A stretch of 64,000 nt of DNA from Trichomonas tenax (Eukaryota > Parabasalia > Trichomonadida > Trichomonadidae). Positions 39,317 to 50,500 of the stretch are shown here, one piece after another. The notes under the pieces were generated by a model that had not been told where the DNA came from, did no database searches, and saw only the letters and a program-made list of their open reading frames with translations. Position 1 is the stretch's first letter; the number at the start of each line of letters is the position of its first letter. The stretch spans positions 1-64,000 of the forward strand of contig JALKBU010000101.1 of the NCBI GenBank assembly GCA_023091735.1, in the 5' to 3' direction. The position numbers and the translations under genes were made by a program.

Positions 39317-39736
39317 ATGTCTGATTGCTCTGATCCAGCTATCAGTGAGGCCTACGAGGAAGTCCGCAAGGATAACATCGACACAAACTGGATGCTCATC
39401 ACATACGCTGAGGGCTCCGACAAGGTTTGGACACTCGCAGGAAAGGGCTCTGGCGGTTTAGACGAGCTCAAGGAGCATTTGAACGAGAACTTCCGTGGCT
39501 TCGGTTACCTTCGTGCCACAACAGGCGATGAACTCACTGTCCGCCCGAAGTTCATCTTCATCACATACTGCGGCCAGAAGGTTCGCCTGATCCACCGCAC
39601 AAAGCTCACAGTCCATAAGGCTGATGTCCTTCGTGTCATCGAGCAGGTTGCTATTTCCATCGATGTTTCCAATCCAGATGAGCTTCAAATGGAGGATATC
39701 CAGGCTCGCCTTCTTAAGGCTGGTGGCAACAGATAA
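39317..39736 (+). CDS. Coactosin-like actin-binding protein (ADF-H domain)
   Basis: The 139-residue protein is a single ADF homology domain and matches coactosin from end to end. It shows DPAISEAYEEVRKDNIDTNWMLITY, GSGGLDELKEHLNENFRGFGYLR, FIFITYCGQKVRLIHRTKLTVHKADVLRVI and the C-terminal LLKAGGNR. Family length is about 142. The VHKADV helix is the conserved F-actin-binding region. Coactosin binds actin filaments and counters capping. Codon use is more GC-rich than in its neighbours, which suggests strong expression. Confidence 0.93.
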   Translation: MSDCSDPAISEAYEEVRKDNIDTNWMLITYAEGSDKVWTLAGKGSGGLDELKEHLNENFRGFGYLRATTGDELTVRPKFIFITYCGQKVRLIHRTKLTVHKADVLRVIEQVAISIDVSNPDELQMEDIQARLLKAGGNR

Positions 39737-39886
39737 AGCCATCTTCTTAAACATTATTTACGGTTGTGCATAATTATTTTTTTTCTGCTGGCATTTTTAT
39801 ATATTATTTTATTGGATTTTTATATATAGTTCATGTTACAAAACATATTCTTTTCTTTCATGATTTTAAATGATGAGTTTATTTTT

Positions 39887-40543
39887 ATGTCTACTGATCA
39901 AAATATTATATCTTTCAAAAATCGTTATGGAGACACTAAACAATGGACCGTTGATAACATCGACAGAGTGATAAAGGAAGCAGTGGACGCAAAGGTAGGT
40001 ATTGGTTACATATTAACTCGCGCGATTGATAAATCATTGTCATCAGAAATAATATCTAGAATACTTTCATCGGTAAAAAAGTATCCTTCAGAGGAAAGTG
40101 GAGTAAAATCTGCATTAAGTTCCTTCTTTCAAGAGAAAAGTTGCGATGAAATATTAATTGATTCCGCAGATACTAAATTTCAGCCTTATATTGTATCATC
40201 AACGATACAGAGAAATAAATCTGTTGATAAAGAAGAGGATAAAGTCATCGTGGCACAAGGAGCAATTAAAGCAGCAAATTTTAATCCTGATTGCTTAGAG
40301 GAATACGGTCAAGTTATACGTGAAAATCTTTCGAAATTAGATGTTGATGATATTGTTCGAGCAGCAATCTCATCATCTAAAGGAATGAAGTTTATTTTAT
40401 CGACCATCGTTCCAATGATAATAAATAAGGAATCATTTGCTTTCACAGTAATGCAGACACTGTGTGCGGAACCAACAGCCAGTCCAGCACGTCTTGTTGC
40501 AGAAGATCTCAAATCAAAATTTAAAATTAATTGTTTGTTGTAA
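39887..40543 (+). CDS. Hypothetical protein, helical
   Basis: The likely start at 39887 (MSTDQNIISFKNRYGD) gives 218 residues; in-frame ATGs at 39833 and 39860 are alternatives. The sequence is alpha-helical and soluble-looking, with segments such as DNIDRVIKEAVDAKVGIGYIL and EYGQVIRENLSKLDVDDIVRAA, and no signal peptide or membrane helix. It ends KFKINCLL and its stop lies 63 bases from the stop of the convergent PLD-like gene. I do not recognise a family. Confidence 0.65.
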   Translation: MSTDQNIISFKNRYGDTKQWTVDNIDRVIKEAVDAKVGIGYILTRAIDKSLSSEIISRILSSVKKYPSEESGVKSALSSFFQEKSCDEILIDSADTKFQPYIVSSTIQRNKSVDKEEDKVIVAQGAIKAANFNPDCLEEYGQVIRENLSKLDVDDIVRAAISSSKGMKFILSTIVPMIINKESFAFTVMQTLCAEPTASPARLVAEDLKSKFKINCLL

Positions 40544-40606
40544 ATAGAGTTGTACGTATCTAGATGAAGTAGTTTATAACAATTTAAATTAACATATACT
40601 AATAGA

Positions 40607-41722
40607 TTAAGACAGTTTGCGGCAATTAAACTTATTAATTCTCTCTTTAAAGAGTCCAAGGTTATCAACTTTGTGGAAAATACCAATCATCACAACATTG
40701 GAGTTAAAGAGCTTATGGAATGGTGCTGGTGCTAAAACGTATTCATCATTTGCAAATATCATTGTTCCATCAAATGTTCTACCACCTTCACATCTCTTGA
40801 AGTTGAAGTTAATTGACGTGTTATAAATATATCTAATTGAATTATATTTTGATTCTTTGCTGTAAAATTCATTTTCTGGAACGAAGAAATCTACTGCAAT
40901 ATCAGCGACACCCTGCAATTCTAAAAGTGTAGATGCTGATGCATAATTAAGTCCATCCATATAATCTTTGAATTTATCAGGGAAATAAGAACTTGAAGCA
41001 ATCATCTTTTGCTCAGCAGATTGGTCAAGAACACTTCTAATGGCTGTGGATATTTTAGAGCGATTTACTATATATTCTTCCTGTGGATTGTAAGTGAAAC
41101 TGAATTTCGTTATTTTCGGAATTTGATTAATAAACTTCCACGAAGCAACGTTATATCCTCCATCAGGCATATTCCAGATAAAATCAAATAACATTTGTGC
41201 TGATTTAACTGCATTTCCACCTTTAATTATTGCGTAGTAACTCAATACGTTGATAACATTGAGATAAATTTCGCGAGGTATGAATGAAGATGGGCAAAAG
41301 ATTTTTTTCGAATCGATAATGGCAATATTAGCAAGAAATTCTTTCGAATTATCTTTCCAAAAACGACATTCTACGCCTTTTGGAACAGTAATAGATTGAT
41401 TTTGAGTAAACATTCTGACTCTAACTCCTTTCGAAGTAGCATTTTCAAGCGCTTGGTTAAAAATCGTGATATTTTCTTGATTGCTAAGAGGATATGAAAT
41501 CATTAAGTCGAGAGTTGACGTTGAGTTTTTGAGTAATTTAATAAATTGATCCATAACTTGTGAAGTCTTATTAGGAAATTCAAGTTCAACAATCGGATTT
41601 GGATCATCATAAACAATGTCTTTATCACTCGTCAACGACATTGGCGTGAACACCAAAATGCAAATTACTGAAATACCAAGAAAAGTCCAATTCAAAATAG
41701 TATTATAATTCAGTTTCATCAT
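40607..41722 (-). CDS. PLD3-like type II membrane protein without HKD motifs (pseudoenzyme)
   Basis: The 371-residue protein has an N-terminal signal anchor (residues about 10-27, ILNWTFLGISVICILVF) and a lumenal or extracellular part with several N-glycosylation sequons. Its order of segments resembles the PLD3/PLD4 branch: STSTLDLMISY where those have SSLDIASFYW, SKGVRVRMFTQN where they have KGVNVRI, and FLANIAIIDSKKIFCPSSFI where they have the first HxK box. The histidine and lysine of both expected HKD boxes are absent; the second region reads FDGTMIFANDEYVLAPAPF. A binding or regulatory role is likely if the family call is right. Confidence 0.6.
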   Translation of the reverse strand: MMKLNYNTILNWTFLGISVICILVFTPMSLTSDKDIVYDDPNPIVELEFPNKTSQVMDQFIKLLKNSTSTLDLMISYPLSNQENITIFNQALENATSKGVRVRMFTQNQSITVPKGVECRFWKDNSKEFLANIAIIDSKKIFCPSSFIPREIYLNVINVLSYYAIIKGGNAVKSAQMLFDFIWNMPDGGYNVASWKFINQIPKITKFSFTYNPQEEYIVNRSKISTAIRSVLDQSAEQKMIASSSYFPDKFKDYMDGLNYASASTLLELQGVADIAVDFFVPENEFYSKESKYNSIRYIYNTSINFNFKRCEGGRTFDGTMIFANDEYVLAPAPFHKLFNSNVVMIGIFHKVDNLGLFKERINKFNCRKLS

Positions 41723-41738
41723 TTGTGAAATTTGATTT

Positions 41739-41850
41739 TGTCATTGTAAACCAATCCTTGACAAAATTCAGGCATTTTGACTTTGTAAATTAAGTTATGA
41801 CAAATCCAAATTTGACATTGCAAAATTATCATAATGTTGTCATTGATATT
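41739..41850 (-). promoter_or_regulatory. Diverged TTTACAATGACA-type motifs upstream of the PLD-like gene
   Basis: Plus-strand sites TGTCATTGTAAA (41739), TGACTTTGTAAA (41778), TGACATTGCAAA (41813) and TGTCATTGATA (41838) are variants with one extra base in the centre. Spacing is irregular (39, 35, 25 bp). Confidence 0.45.
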
Positions 41851-42059
41851 CTCAATATTGTGAGAGATATATATGCCATAGGACGCTTTAACCCTCTTAC
41901 TGTATGCTATGCCAGATATACCTTAAGTGTGAGATACAAAATTCTATTTATGAAACCAAAATGAGATAGATAGACATCTTTTCGACACTCAATATTATAT
42001 TTGACAAGTAATTAAATTGTAAAATCATAAGTCAAAAAGCTCACAAATAAATTGAAAAC

Positions 42060-42185
42060 TGTGGTCGGATCACATTCGGGATGTTACCCCAGTATGCTGG
42101 TACATATTGGGCTTCTTATCCTGAGACACCTGGAGCACTTTAACCAAAGCCGTATGGCGAGTAGTTAAATCGCTCCTACAATTCA
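42060..42185. other. GC-richer structured island, possible non-coding RNA or element remnant
   Basis: About 125 bases are markedly richer in GC than their surroundings. They contain CCAGTATGCTGG (4-bp stem, 4-base loop) and GCGA...TCGC flanking GTAGTTAAA. No tRNA, 5S or spliceosomal RNA signature was recognised, and the only open frames are short and without context. Confidence 0.35.
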
Positions 42186-42392
42186 TTTATTAGAGTTTTT
42201 GTGCTTCTGAATTTTCTTTACTGAACAAATTTGTGTTGTGTTCTTCTTTTTGATTTGTAAATACAATTTTGAGGCCATATGACAGATATTTAGTTTAAAA
42301 CTTTTAATTTAAAGACAAAATATAATATCATGATGAAATTAAAGCCATTGTTGATATGTGAAACATTGGACAAGAAGAGGAATTCATGTAGG

Positions 42393-42410
42393 TCACTTTT
42401 GATCATTTTT
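42393..42410 (+). promoter_or_regulatory. Paired initiator-like elements
   Basis: TCACTTTT (42393) and TCATTTTT (42403) lie 31 and 21 bases before the ATG at 42424. Confidence 0.5.
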
Positions 42411-42423
42411 TAAATGTTATAAA

Positions 42424-43752
42424 ATGAATGATGAATATAAAGATCAAGTCAATCAAAAATCTCATGAAGTTAGCGTTCAGGATGAAAGCATTCAAGAGTT
42501 TCGTGATAATCAAGCGATTTTATGGGAAAAATTAAAAGGTTCCAAATCTTTTTCTACAGTTATCATGAATATGCTCAAATACATACAATACGTAGAAGTA
42601 AGCAATGAATATTTGCAAATGCTTCTTGACATATTTGCAGTTATAACAAAAAATAATGAAGTTTTATTATTAATCAATTTCATGAAAGCGTACATCGACA
42701 AATCTACCACAGGGCAACTGGACATACCACTTACTTTTGTTGAAGAGTTATTATTATATTTAGAAAAAAAGCAAATTAACACAGATATGGCATTCTATAA
42801 GTTTTACAATACCTACTATTCGAAAAGTATTAATCTGTATACTTCTTTTTTATTGCTTTTACATTCTATATTTTCAAAAAGTACTTTGATTCAAAACAAT
42901 TACCAACAACAATACCTAGATATTCTAATCAGGGGAATGAACAGTGTAGAAAGAGTTTTAGCAGATCAATCATTAGAATTATTTATTCAATTAATTGATT
43001 CCATGCCAATAGAAAATATAGATATGGTTAACTTATCGCTAAGTATGCTTGATTCAAAGGACACATTCTTTGAGCTTGCCAACAAAATTTGTATTAAAGG
43101 TGATCAATATTTGGTTTTATTCCGACATCACATTTCACTTGAATTCATTCTCACAAATGTGGACAGCTCGCTTTCTAAATATAGTCTATTTTTCAAATTA
43201 ATCAAACGATATCTCGAATCATCAAAATGTTCATCAGAATTCAATATCATTGATGACATCAATCTAATCAATAGTAATGATGAATTCTTTGACATAACAC
43301 AAAGACTTATTCATTCATCGCCAAAATATTATCTCGACAATTATATTCCAGAATTAACAGATTTACTGACATTGATGGTAGAGAATGCCGGCGATAAAAC
43401 AATGGAAAACATGTATCAATATGAAATTATAGAATTGCTAATTTCAATTGATTTTTCTTATGATAATTTCATTCATATTTCAAAACTTGTTCTAACAGTC
43501 TTCAATTGCGAATGTGTATCCAATGATTACAGAACACATCTTTTTTCTAATAATTTTATTGATTTTTTAATCAAATCTTTTGAAAGCACAGATTCAATCA
43601 TCAATAGATTATCAATTGAATCTTTATTCAAAGTTTATGCGATCAATAACCAATACTTGGAAGAGTTAATTAATGATAATCTTGACACAGCATTTGAAGA
43701 TGATGAAATTGATGATCTTTGGGCAAAGTTCTTAGAGTTAGTTCAGCAATAA
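42424..43752 (+). CDS. Armadillo/HEAT-like helical repeat protein
   Basis: The 442-residue product starts MNDEYKDQVNQKSHEV, echoing MHDEYKDFGDEK of the gene at 11689. A charged N-terminal stretch leads into helix pairs such as VIMNMLKYIQYVEVSNEYLQMLLDIFAVI and NRLSIESLFKVYAINNQYLEELI. The C-terminus is acidic (DTAFEDDEIDDLWAKF). There is no membrane helix or catalytic motif. The shared opening motif and fold suggest common descent with the other armadillo-like proteins here. Function is unknown. Confidence 0.78.
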   Translation: MNDEYKDQVNQKSHEVSVQDESIQEFRDNQAILWEKLKGSKSFSTVIMNMLKYIQYVEVSNEYLQMLLDIFAVITKNNEVLLLINFMKAYIDKSTTGQLDIPLTFVEELLLYLEKKQINTDMAFYKFYNTYYSKSINLYTSFLLLLHSIFSKSTLIQNNYQQQYLDILIRGMNSVERVLADQSLELFIQLIDSMPIENIDMVNLSLSMLDSKDTFFELANKICIKGDQYLVLFRHHISLEFILTNVDSSLSKYSLFFKLIKRYLESSKCSSEFNIIDDINLINSNDEFFDITQRLIHSSPKYYLDNYIPELTDLLTLMVENAGDKTMENMYQYEIIELLISIDFSYDNFIHISKLVLTVFNCECVSNDYRTHLFSNNFIDFLIKSFESTDSIINRLSIESLFKVYAINNQYLEELINDNLDTAFEDDEIDDLWAKFLELVQQ

Positions 43753-44253
43753 CTAAACAAAATTTTGAATTGATTTCTAAACATGATTGATTTATATGCA
43801 ATCAAAAAATGGAAAATATAACTGCATCCAAACAACATCCTCAATTCTTTTTACATTTGTTTAAAAAGAACTTTGAGTAGTTCGTTATCCAATACCCAGA
43901 AATGCCACAGTTATGTCAACAACAAAAAAGTTATAAGCCACGGCATGTTTAATTAATCACAGCTTGCAGTTAATTGATTGTGAAGCTATGACTTGTTGCG
44001 GTGATTAAAGCATCTATTATACATGAATCTAAAGGGACAAACACGCAATCTTGACAATATAATAGGGAAAGCGAAATAATTCTTATTTGCTTTGATATGC
44101 TTTTCACTAAAAGCCTGATTTCTATAAGATTTATTGTGTAGTTTTTTTTTGGTTTATAGATTTACTAATGATATATGCGTTGCTATAAAACTGACATCTT
44201 GTGTTCCAAAATGTCGGTTTTTTTTTGGTATTTTGAAAAGTGCCAATTGGTAA
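43753..44253. other. Intergenic region with a structured segment
   Basis: No gene is seen. A stem-rich segment at 43953-44008 is listed separately. GAAAAGTGCC, an inverted form of the GGCACTTTT element, lies about 15 bases before the next start codon. Confidence 0.5.
43953..44008. other. Stem-loop TTAATCAC/GTGATTAA
   Basis: TTAATCAC (43953-43960) and GTGATTAA (44001-44008) pair perfectly. Next to the outer left arm, AGCTT (43961-43965) pairs with AAGCT (43983-43987). It could be a small structured RNA or an element remnant. Confidence 0.35.
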
Positions 44254-46968
44254 ATGGATGAAGATGGAAAACTTATTTTAAATCTTCCGTGTTCAAAGGA
44301 ATTTGATTTTAAACTTGAATATTTAGACATTTTGGCTGACAATTCGGCATCACCCAGTGACTCTTTATCTTTAATTTCAAAATTTGATGCTTTGAACAAA
44401 AAGCCAGAAGGGCTGTATTTCGCTGTAAATAATATAATGCAAGCTAGCAACGATGCTCAGGTCGATAAAATCATCCAATTATTTGAAAGACATTTAAATT
44501 ATTCTGGATTAGGGCAAATTAAATCATATCAATTTGAAAATTACGAACAAGTTATCAATACTATAATCGAGCTATTCTTTTTTGCTATAGAACAGCAACC
44601 TTATATAAATCAATTTACTTGGAAACATAGAATCAATAATATTCGAACGAGTATCATTGTAAGTCTTTATGGTGACGAAGATGCAAGAGGAAGGACTCTC
44701 ATCCTTCAAATTCTTGAAGAACTTCCTCTAAATTTAGTTTTTGATTTTATTCAAGTTTTAGTAAATTCGTTAAAGAATCAAAAATATTTCAGAGCATATA
44801 ATTATGATGGAATTATTGCAACAATGGCAGCAGATGGAACACAAGAAAATTATTTAAATTATGTTTTTGAAAAAATCAACAATGAAGTTCCCGGATCAAT
44901 TGAAGCTTTGTCTTATTTAATAGAATGGGTGGATTCCAATTTCCTTTCAGCATTCCCACTCGTTGATGCTCTAAAAGCAATGATAAATCCAAATGCTATC
45001 AGCATTGGCGTTCTTAAGTGCGTAAATTCATTATATAAAAGAGATCCAGAGAATATTCCAGAATATGTAGTTAAGTTTAACATGAAAGAATATTTAACCG
45101 TGATATTGAAGAATCCAACATTATCAGCAGACCAGTTTGTTGCTATTCAAGATAATATTAAGTATTCCGTCGTTTCAGATGATTTAATTGCTGAGTTTTG
45201 GGAAATTATAACTTTCGCATATTTATTGGCAATTTTGAAATTTAACAATGATAACTATTTTTTGAGATTGTTTTTTGAGCATTATATTTCAAGTCATCCG
45301 GATCAACTGGAGCCATTTATTGAGACATGGGTTCATATATTCAGCGAAGTTTTGCAAGCGAAGAATTTAGAGAATTTTGATAAATCAATAAATTCATTAT
45401 TAACTTTGATGACCACAATTCAAAAAGTTTTGAGGCTTCAGAACTTGATCCTTCCTAATTTAGAATCAATTATAGACCAAGTAATCGGATCAGAAGAATA
45501 TATTGTAGAAGAGGAAATTGTCGTTCGTGGAATTTTGGGATATTTTTCAGATGAATATCATAATGTTCCAGGAGAAACAAAAATCCAAATGATGAATGTA
45601 TTCTCGAAGTTTATGAACAACGAGGTAATATCCGAGTCTCGTGTAATGTGTTATACGGAGTTTCTTGATCTTTTAATGGAAACGGATGTCAACGCCGAAA
45701 ATTATCAAGAAATATCAAGTGAAGCATTTGTTCGTTCAATTACTATCCTTTGCTCAGAGAATATGATGGCAACAAGTGAAGGAATTGTTCTTGCTAAAGC
45801 TTTAGGAGATTTTATTGTTAAAATTGGACAGAATTACGTTCAATTAATAGCAGACAGTCTTCAAGAAGTTTTAACGCTTTTATTTTCAGCTGATAGAAGT
45901 GAATATATAATTTTCGCAGCAATATTGGTTGAAGCAACAAATAGCTTCGATGAATCAGGAGAACTAAGAAATAGTGTATTTTCTTTGTACCTTAACAGTT
46001 TAACTGAAAGTTTGAATAATTTGATTGCAACTGCTGAAGTTATCAATAGAAGTGTTAAAAACTGTTTTAAAGGCAAATTTGCTGATGGATTGAATTTCAT
46101 TAATATTGTTAATAACATTACAAGTCCTGAAGCTTTTGCAGCATCAAAAAGGTTTTTTGAATTCGGAATCCAAGCTTTCGCCACTTATATGAAAAATCAA
46201 GAAGAATCTGAATTAATGTGCAAGTGTATTATGAAAATGCATGGACTGGAGTATCCTGATTTCATATTAGGAAAGCTTGATTCTATTTCGAATAGTTACG
46301 AACTCAGAATTACACTATTGCAGCTTATTTTTGCTGCTTCACAAGCGCCAGGAATTGAAAACATCATTGGACCAGTAATGAATATGCTCCAAAACAGACT
46401 CGCATTTGAAGAAATTGCAGGAATGACAATGATAAAGAAGAAAACTAATAATGAAGTCAATATGACATATTACATTCTTGTTTCGCAGTTTTTATCCAAT
46501 TATTTCATGAATTTCGTGAAGCAAGAAAAAATTGAACGTTTCTTTGATGACATCATCAGAATGTGCTCTCAAAGCTCATTTCCAGCATCAGCAATGGTAA
46601 TAATATTCCCACTAATCATGAATTTCTTTGAGCAGGGATACAACACTTTAATTCGAAGCATATTCCCATGTTTTGCGAATATATTTGCGAATGTCAATCA
46701 ATTAGAGCAAGAAGACAACATGGCGCTATTTAGGATGTTCATTGCGTTCCACACAAGGATAGCGCAAGTGAACCAAGACGATCTTCTGAAGAGCGTTCGA
46801 TATTTAAATACTCCAATCAAAGAAAATTATATTCGATTGATTCTTGGCCAATATTCATTAGAGGAATTCATTAAAATTTTAAGCCAAATTCAAGCTAAAT
46901 CTCACCCATCCATTCCAAATTCTCCGGAACTAATAGAAACCACTGAAGAAGAAGATTTAGAAGAATAG
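44254..46968 (+). CDS. HEAT-repeat protein, possibly importin/exportin-like
   Basis: The 904-residue protein starts MDEDGKLILNLPCSKEF and is composed of helical repeats throughout. The C-terminus is acidic (LIETTEEEDLEE). Size, acidic termini and hydrophobic-helix rhythm are compatible with a karyopherin-type transport receptor, but no Ran-binding signature can be identified by eye. It lacks signal peptide and membrane helices. The preceding gene is a shorter armadillo-like protein on the same strand. Family assignment is uncertain. Confidence 0.75.
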   Translation: MDEDGKLILNLPCSKEFDFKLEYLDILADNSASPSDSLSLISKFDALNKKPEGLYFAVNNIMQASNDAQVDKIIQLFERHLNYSGLGQIKSYQFENYEQVINTIIELFFFAIEQQPYINQFTWKHRINNIRTSIIVSLYGDEDARGRTLILQILEELPLNLVFDFIQVLVNSLKNQKYFRAYNYDGIIATMAADGTQENYLNYVFEKINNEVPGSIEALSYLIEWVDSNFLSAFPLVDALKAMINPNAISIGVLKCVNSLYKRDPENIPEYVVKFNMKEYLTVILKNPTLSADQFVAIQDNIKYSVVSDDLIAEFWEIITFAYLLAILKFNNDNYFLRLFFEHYISSHPDQLEPFIETWVHIFSEVLQAKNLENFDKSINSLLTLMTTIQKVLRLQNLILPNLESIIDQVIGSEEYIVEEEIVVRGILGYFSDEYHNVPGETKIQMMNVFSKFMNNEVISESRVMCYTEFLDLLMETDVNAENYQEISSEAFVRSITILCSENMMATSEGIVLAKALGDFIVKIGQNYVQLIADSLQEVLTLLFSADRSEYIIFAAILVEATNSFDESGELRNSVFSLYLNSLTESLNNLIATAEVINRSVKNCFKGKFADGLNFINIVNNITSPEAFAASKRFFEFGIQAFATYMKNQEESELMCKCIMKMHGLEYPDFILGKLDSISNSYELRITLLQLIFAASQAPGIENIIGPVMNMLQNRLAFEEIAGMTMIKKKTNNEVNMTYYILVSQFLSNYFMNFVKQEKIERFFDDIIRMCSQSSFPASAMVIIFPLIMNFFEQGYNTLIRSIFPCFANIFANVNQLEQEDNMALFRMFIAFHTRIAQVNQDDLLKSVRYLNTPIKENYIRLILGQYSLEEFIKILSQIQAKSHPSIPNSPELIETTEEEDLEE

Positions 46969-47052
46969 AATATTTATTATATGTTTTTAATAAATAGAAT
47001 GAATTTTTACATCACAATTGAACACCCAACATCAGCAATATATTCAACTCAG

Positions 47053-47440
47053 CTCTCAAATAAAGATAAGCTCTATTGGAATTCCAAAAAACTCAAATTC
47101 ACACAATTCCCATTTAGAAACAGAATACTCTGATGAAATACATCAATATATAAAATATATACAAGATCAAAAAACAAAATATATTTTCAAATTAATAATC
47201 TCAAAGTCAAACAATTTCAATTTGAAATTAGAATATATTCATGCAGTGTATGAATTTCCATAATATAAACAAGTTCTAAAAGCAAAATATATTTTTCATT
47301 TTCAAAATCTCAAAACCAAGCAATTTCTATTCACGTACAGAATACACTGAAGGAATATATAAATATTCATAATATAGACAAGATCTAGAAGCAAAATATT
47401 TTTTCCAAAATCTATAAAATCTCAAAATAACGATACAAGA
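47053..47440. repeat. Degenerate tandem repeat, period 108-109 bp
   Basis: The phrase ACAAG(A/T)TC followed by AAAGCAAAATAT, AATCTCAAA and CAATTTC recurs at 47161, 47269 and 47378. A partial earlier unit starts near 47053. The region is A-rich and has no reading frame that I support. It fills the space between the HEAT gene and the calpain gene. Confidence 0.7.
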
Positions 47441-47548
47441 CCATGAAAAGCAGATTCTCCACAACTAACGTTATCCAAAGAACGCATTTTCAGGAAACAC
47501 CAAAAAAGCGTTTTTTATACATTCAGAAGTTAACTGTTACTCAAAAAA

Positions 47549-50500
47549 ATGCGTTCTTTGCGTTCTAAGCTTTACGTGATATCGAAAAACGCGGACGCAA
47601 TTCTCGCAGAGTACAACAAGATTCTGGAGAACTGCCACAAAGAGAACAAAAAGTACGACGATCCTTCTTTTTATCCGAATATTCCGACGAATCCGAAAGA
47701 TGCGCGTCTTCTGAAGGACTGCGAGTGGAAGAGACTCGAAGAGGAGTACGGCAACAACGTTTTCGACAATATTACCGAATACGGACTTTGCCAAGGCGAG
47801 TTATCAGATTGTTATATGATTTCCGTCTTAATTCACTTGACAAAGAAGGAATCTAACGTTCGTGCGATGTTACAAGATCCTCTCGATATCAAAACCGGCT
47901 GCGTATGCGTTAAATTTCAAATATTCGAAAAACCCGCTTACGTAATTATCGATACAAAGGTTCCTTTCAGGAACGGAAAACCAATTTTCGCACATCCACG
48001 TACAGAAAACGATTCTTACTGGTTCGCACTCATCGAAAAAGCTTATATCAAATTTATGGGAACGTGCAGAGACATTAAAGGCGGCGCAGCGATCACAGCG
48101 TGCTACCACATCCTCGGCTACACCCCAACGACAATTAAATTAGCAGAATTAAAGACAACACCGTCAGAACACATTCAATCATTATTCGACTTAAACTGCG
48201 ATGTTTACGCTTCAATTGACAAAAACGACGAAGCTGTGAAGCTGGGTCTCATAGAGGATCATACGTACGCTGTGTTAGGACTCAATACACCTGGTGGAAA
48301 AGCTAAATTGATTCATCTCAGAAATCCGCATGGAAAGATGGACGACTGGAGCGGCGACTTCTCTGCGATGTCAGACAAGTGGGAGATCGGCTACAAGAAG
48401 CAGGTTGGATACAAAGAAGGTGGTCACTTCTGGATCACTGATGGCGACTTTAACACACACTTCACATCAATCTCTGCAGGAAAGCCTCTCCTCAAGGGAT
48501 GGTTCCAGCAGACAGCCGAGATCGACATTGAGCCAGGAGTTCTCGATGGACGCACGCCATTCGGTAACGGCCCATTCGTTGGTTCTCTCAAGCAGTTCTT
48601 AGTTACATTCTCTGCTCCTTGCAAAGTCGAAGTTTTGTACGAAGAAGTCTGCGAAAGCCACCACTCACACGTTTTGTTCATGCAGCAGAATGAAGGTGCA
48701 AAGCTCTCAAGCGCTGGCGAAGAATACTTCACAATCAAGTCCAGCGACGAAACGATCTCCGATGTCTGGGATATCAAGGACGTTGGATCACCGTACACAC
48801 TCATTATGTCAAGAGAGCACGCTAAGGACAAACCCGCGCATTACTACGTCAGGATGAGAGCTCCAGTCAGGTTCACAATCGAGCTATTGCCAGATCCAGA
48901 CTATGACTCGATGAAAGTTGACAGAATCCAGGCAAAGCTTGTCCCAGGAGAGACAGATGGACGCTATCCTGGCAAAGGAAAGAACGTCTCTGCTTCCACA
49001 CAGTGGATCCTTCCTCTCCAGAAGCCAACAAAGCTCTACATGAGAGCAAGGAAGCCACAGACAGGACAGAAGGTCACAGTCTTCCTCGGACACGCTATGA
49101 AGGATGGCAAAGTCAGCCGCAAGCTCCGCGACTACTTCTTGGTTAACAAGAAGATGCACCAGAAGAGTGAACTCGAAGAATGGGTTTGGAAGGTTACAGA
49201 CTTGAGAAGGCCGCTCGTTCTCGGCGTTTGCAGAGATATGATGAACCAGCCATGCGACGTTGATGTTGAAGTCTTCTGTGAGGACCAGGAAATCAAGCTC
49301 ACGAAGTTCCCAGAGTTTGAGGACCTCCAAAAGAAGTTCACACAGAAGATCGAAGGCACGCTCAAGAAGGGATGGACAGAGAACCGTTCTCCATACGGTA
49401 CAATCGAAGGTTTGTCTCCACTTCAGCAGTACAAGCTCACAATCAACGACAACAAGCGCATGTACTTCGTTTTCACACACGACAGCACATCCAAGCACAG
49501 GATTGCTCTCCAGAAGACATATCATCCAATCGATCACTTCGGACACGGCGAAGATGAATACTTCGAGACAAGCATGCGCTACGAAATGTTCTACTTCGAT
49601 CCAACACCAGGCACATGGCACTTGTGCGTCCACAGAGAGAGGGATAAAGATAAGAAGGACTCTCACTGGAATTTGGAGATCCACTGCGAAACAGAGTTCA
49701 AGATCGAGAAAGTTCCACTTCCAGATTACGACAACCTTTACCTCGAGAAGGTAACAATCACATTGGGTCCAGGCAAGGCTATCGGCGGCGCAGACGGTAT
49801 AATGCCATTCAAGCAGGATCTCACACCACTCCCACAGTGGCGCGTTCTTTCTCCTGTCGCACAGACGATCCACTGCATCTGTAAGCGCAAGAAAGGCCCA
49901 GATATCTCAACAGCCGTCTTCATGCAGTCGAACGGCGGCCAGAAGTCGAAGTGCTCCTACCAGGATGTCCCGGAGTGCTTCTACAAGCTGAAGGCAAACA
50001 GCCGTGGCGAAGCATTCGATTTCGATGTTCCAAAGATGGACCTTCCATGGTCATTGACACTCACACGCGCACAGAAACACAGCTCATTCACAAAGATCCA
50101 GCTCGAGATGTATTCTGAGTATCCGATCAAAGTCACAAGAATCGATGATGGCATTGATGAAGACGCCAATGATTCCTCTTCGTCTTCCTCATCATCTTCA
50201 GACACAAGGAGCAAGATCTTCGATCACAAGAAGCACAAGTCTGAGGGCGGCGATGACAAGAAGAAGGAGGAGTTAGTCGAAGACTACAGAGAGTCCAAGG
50301 ACTATCCACTGAAGGACTACTGGGAGGACAGATCATTCATCAAGCAGCAGCGCACCGAAGTCAACAAGCAGCGCCCACCACACGAGGAAGGCAAAGAGGA
50401 CGACCCGGACTACACAATGGTTGAGTACCTCGATGATGAATACAAGGACAGACAGGAGCAGGAGAAGAAGTGGGGAACAGCGTTCATCCAGACAAAGGAG

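Noticed and set aside
48884..49873. 329-codon antisense frame inside the calpain gene
   Set aside because: It is a shadow of a GC-richer coding sequence, with no domain and no promoter.
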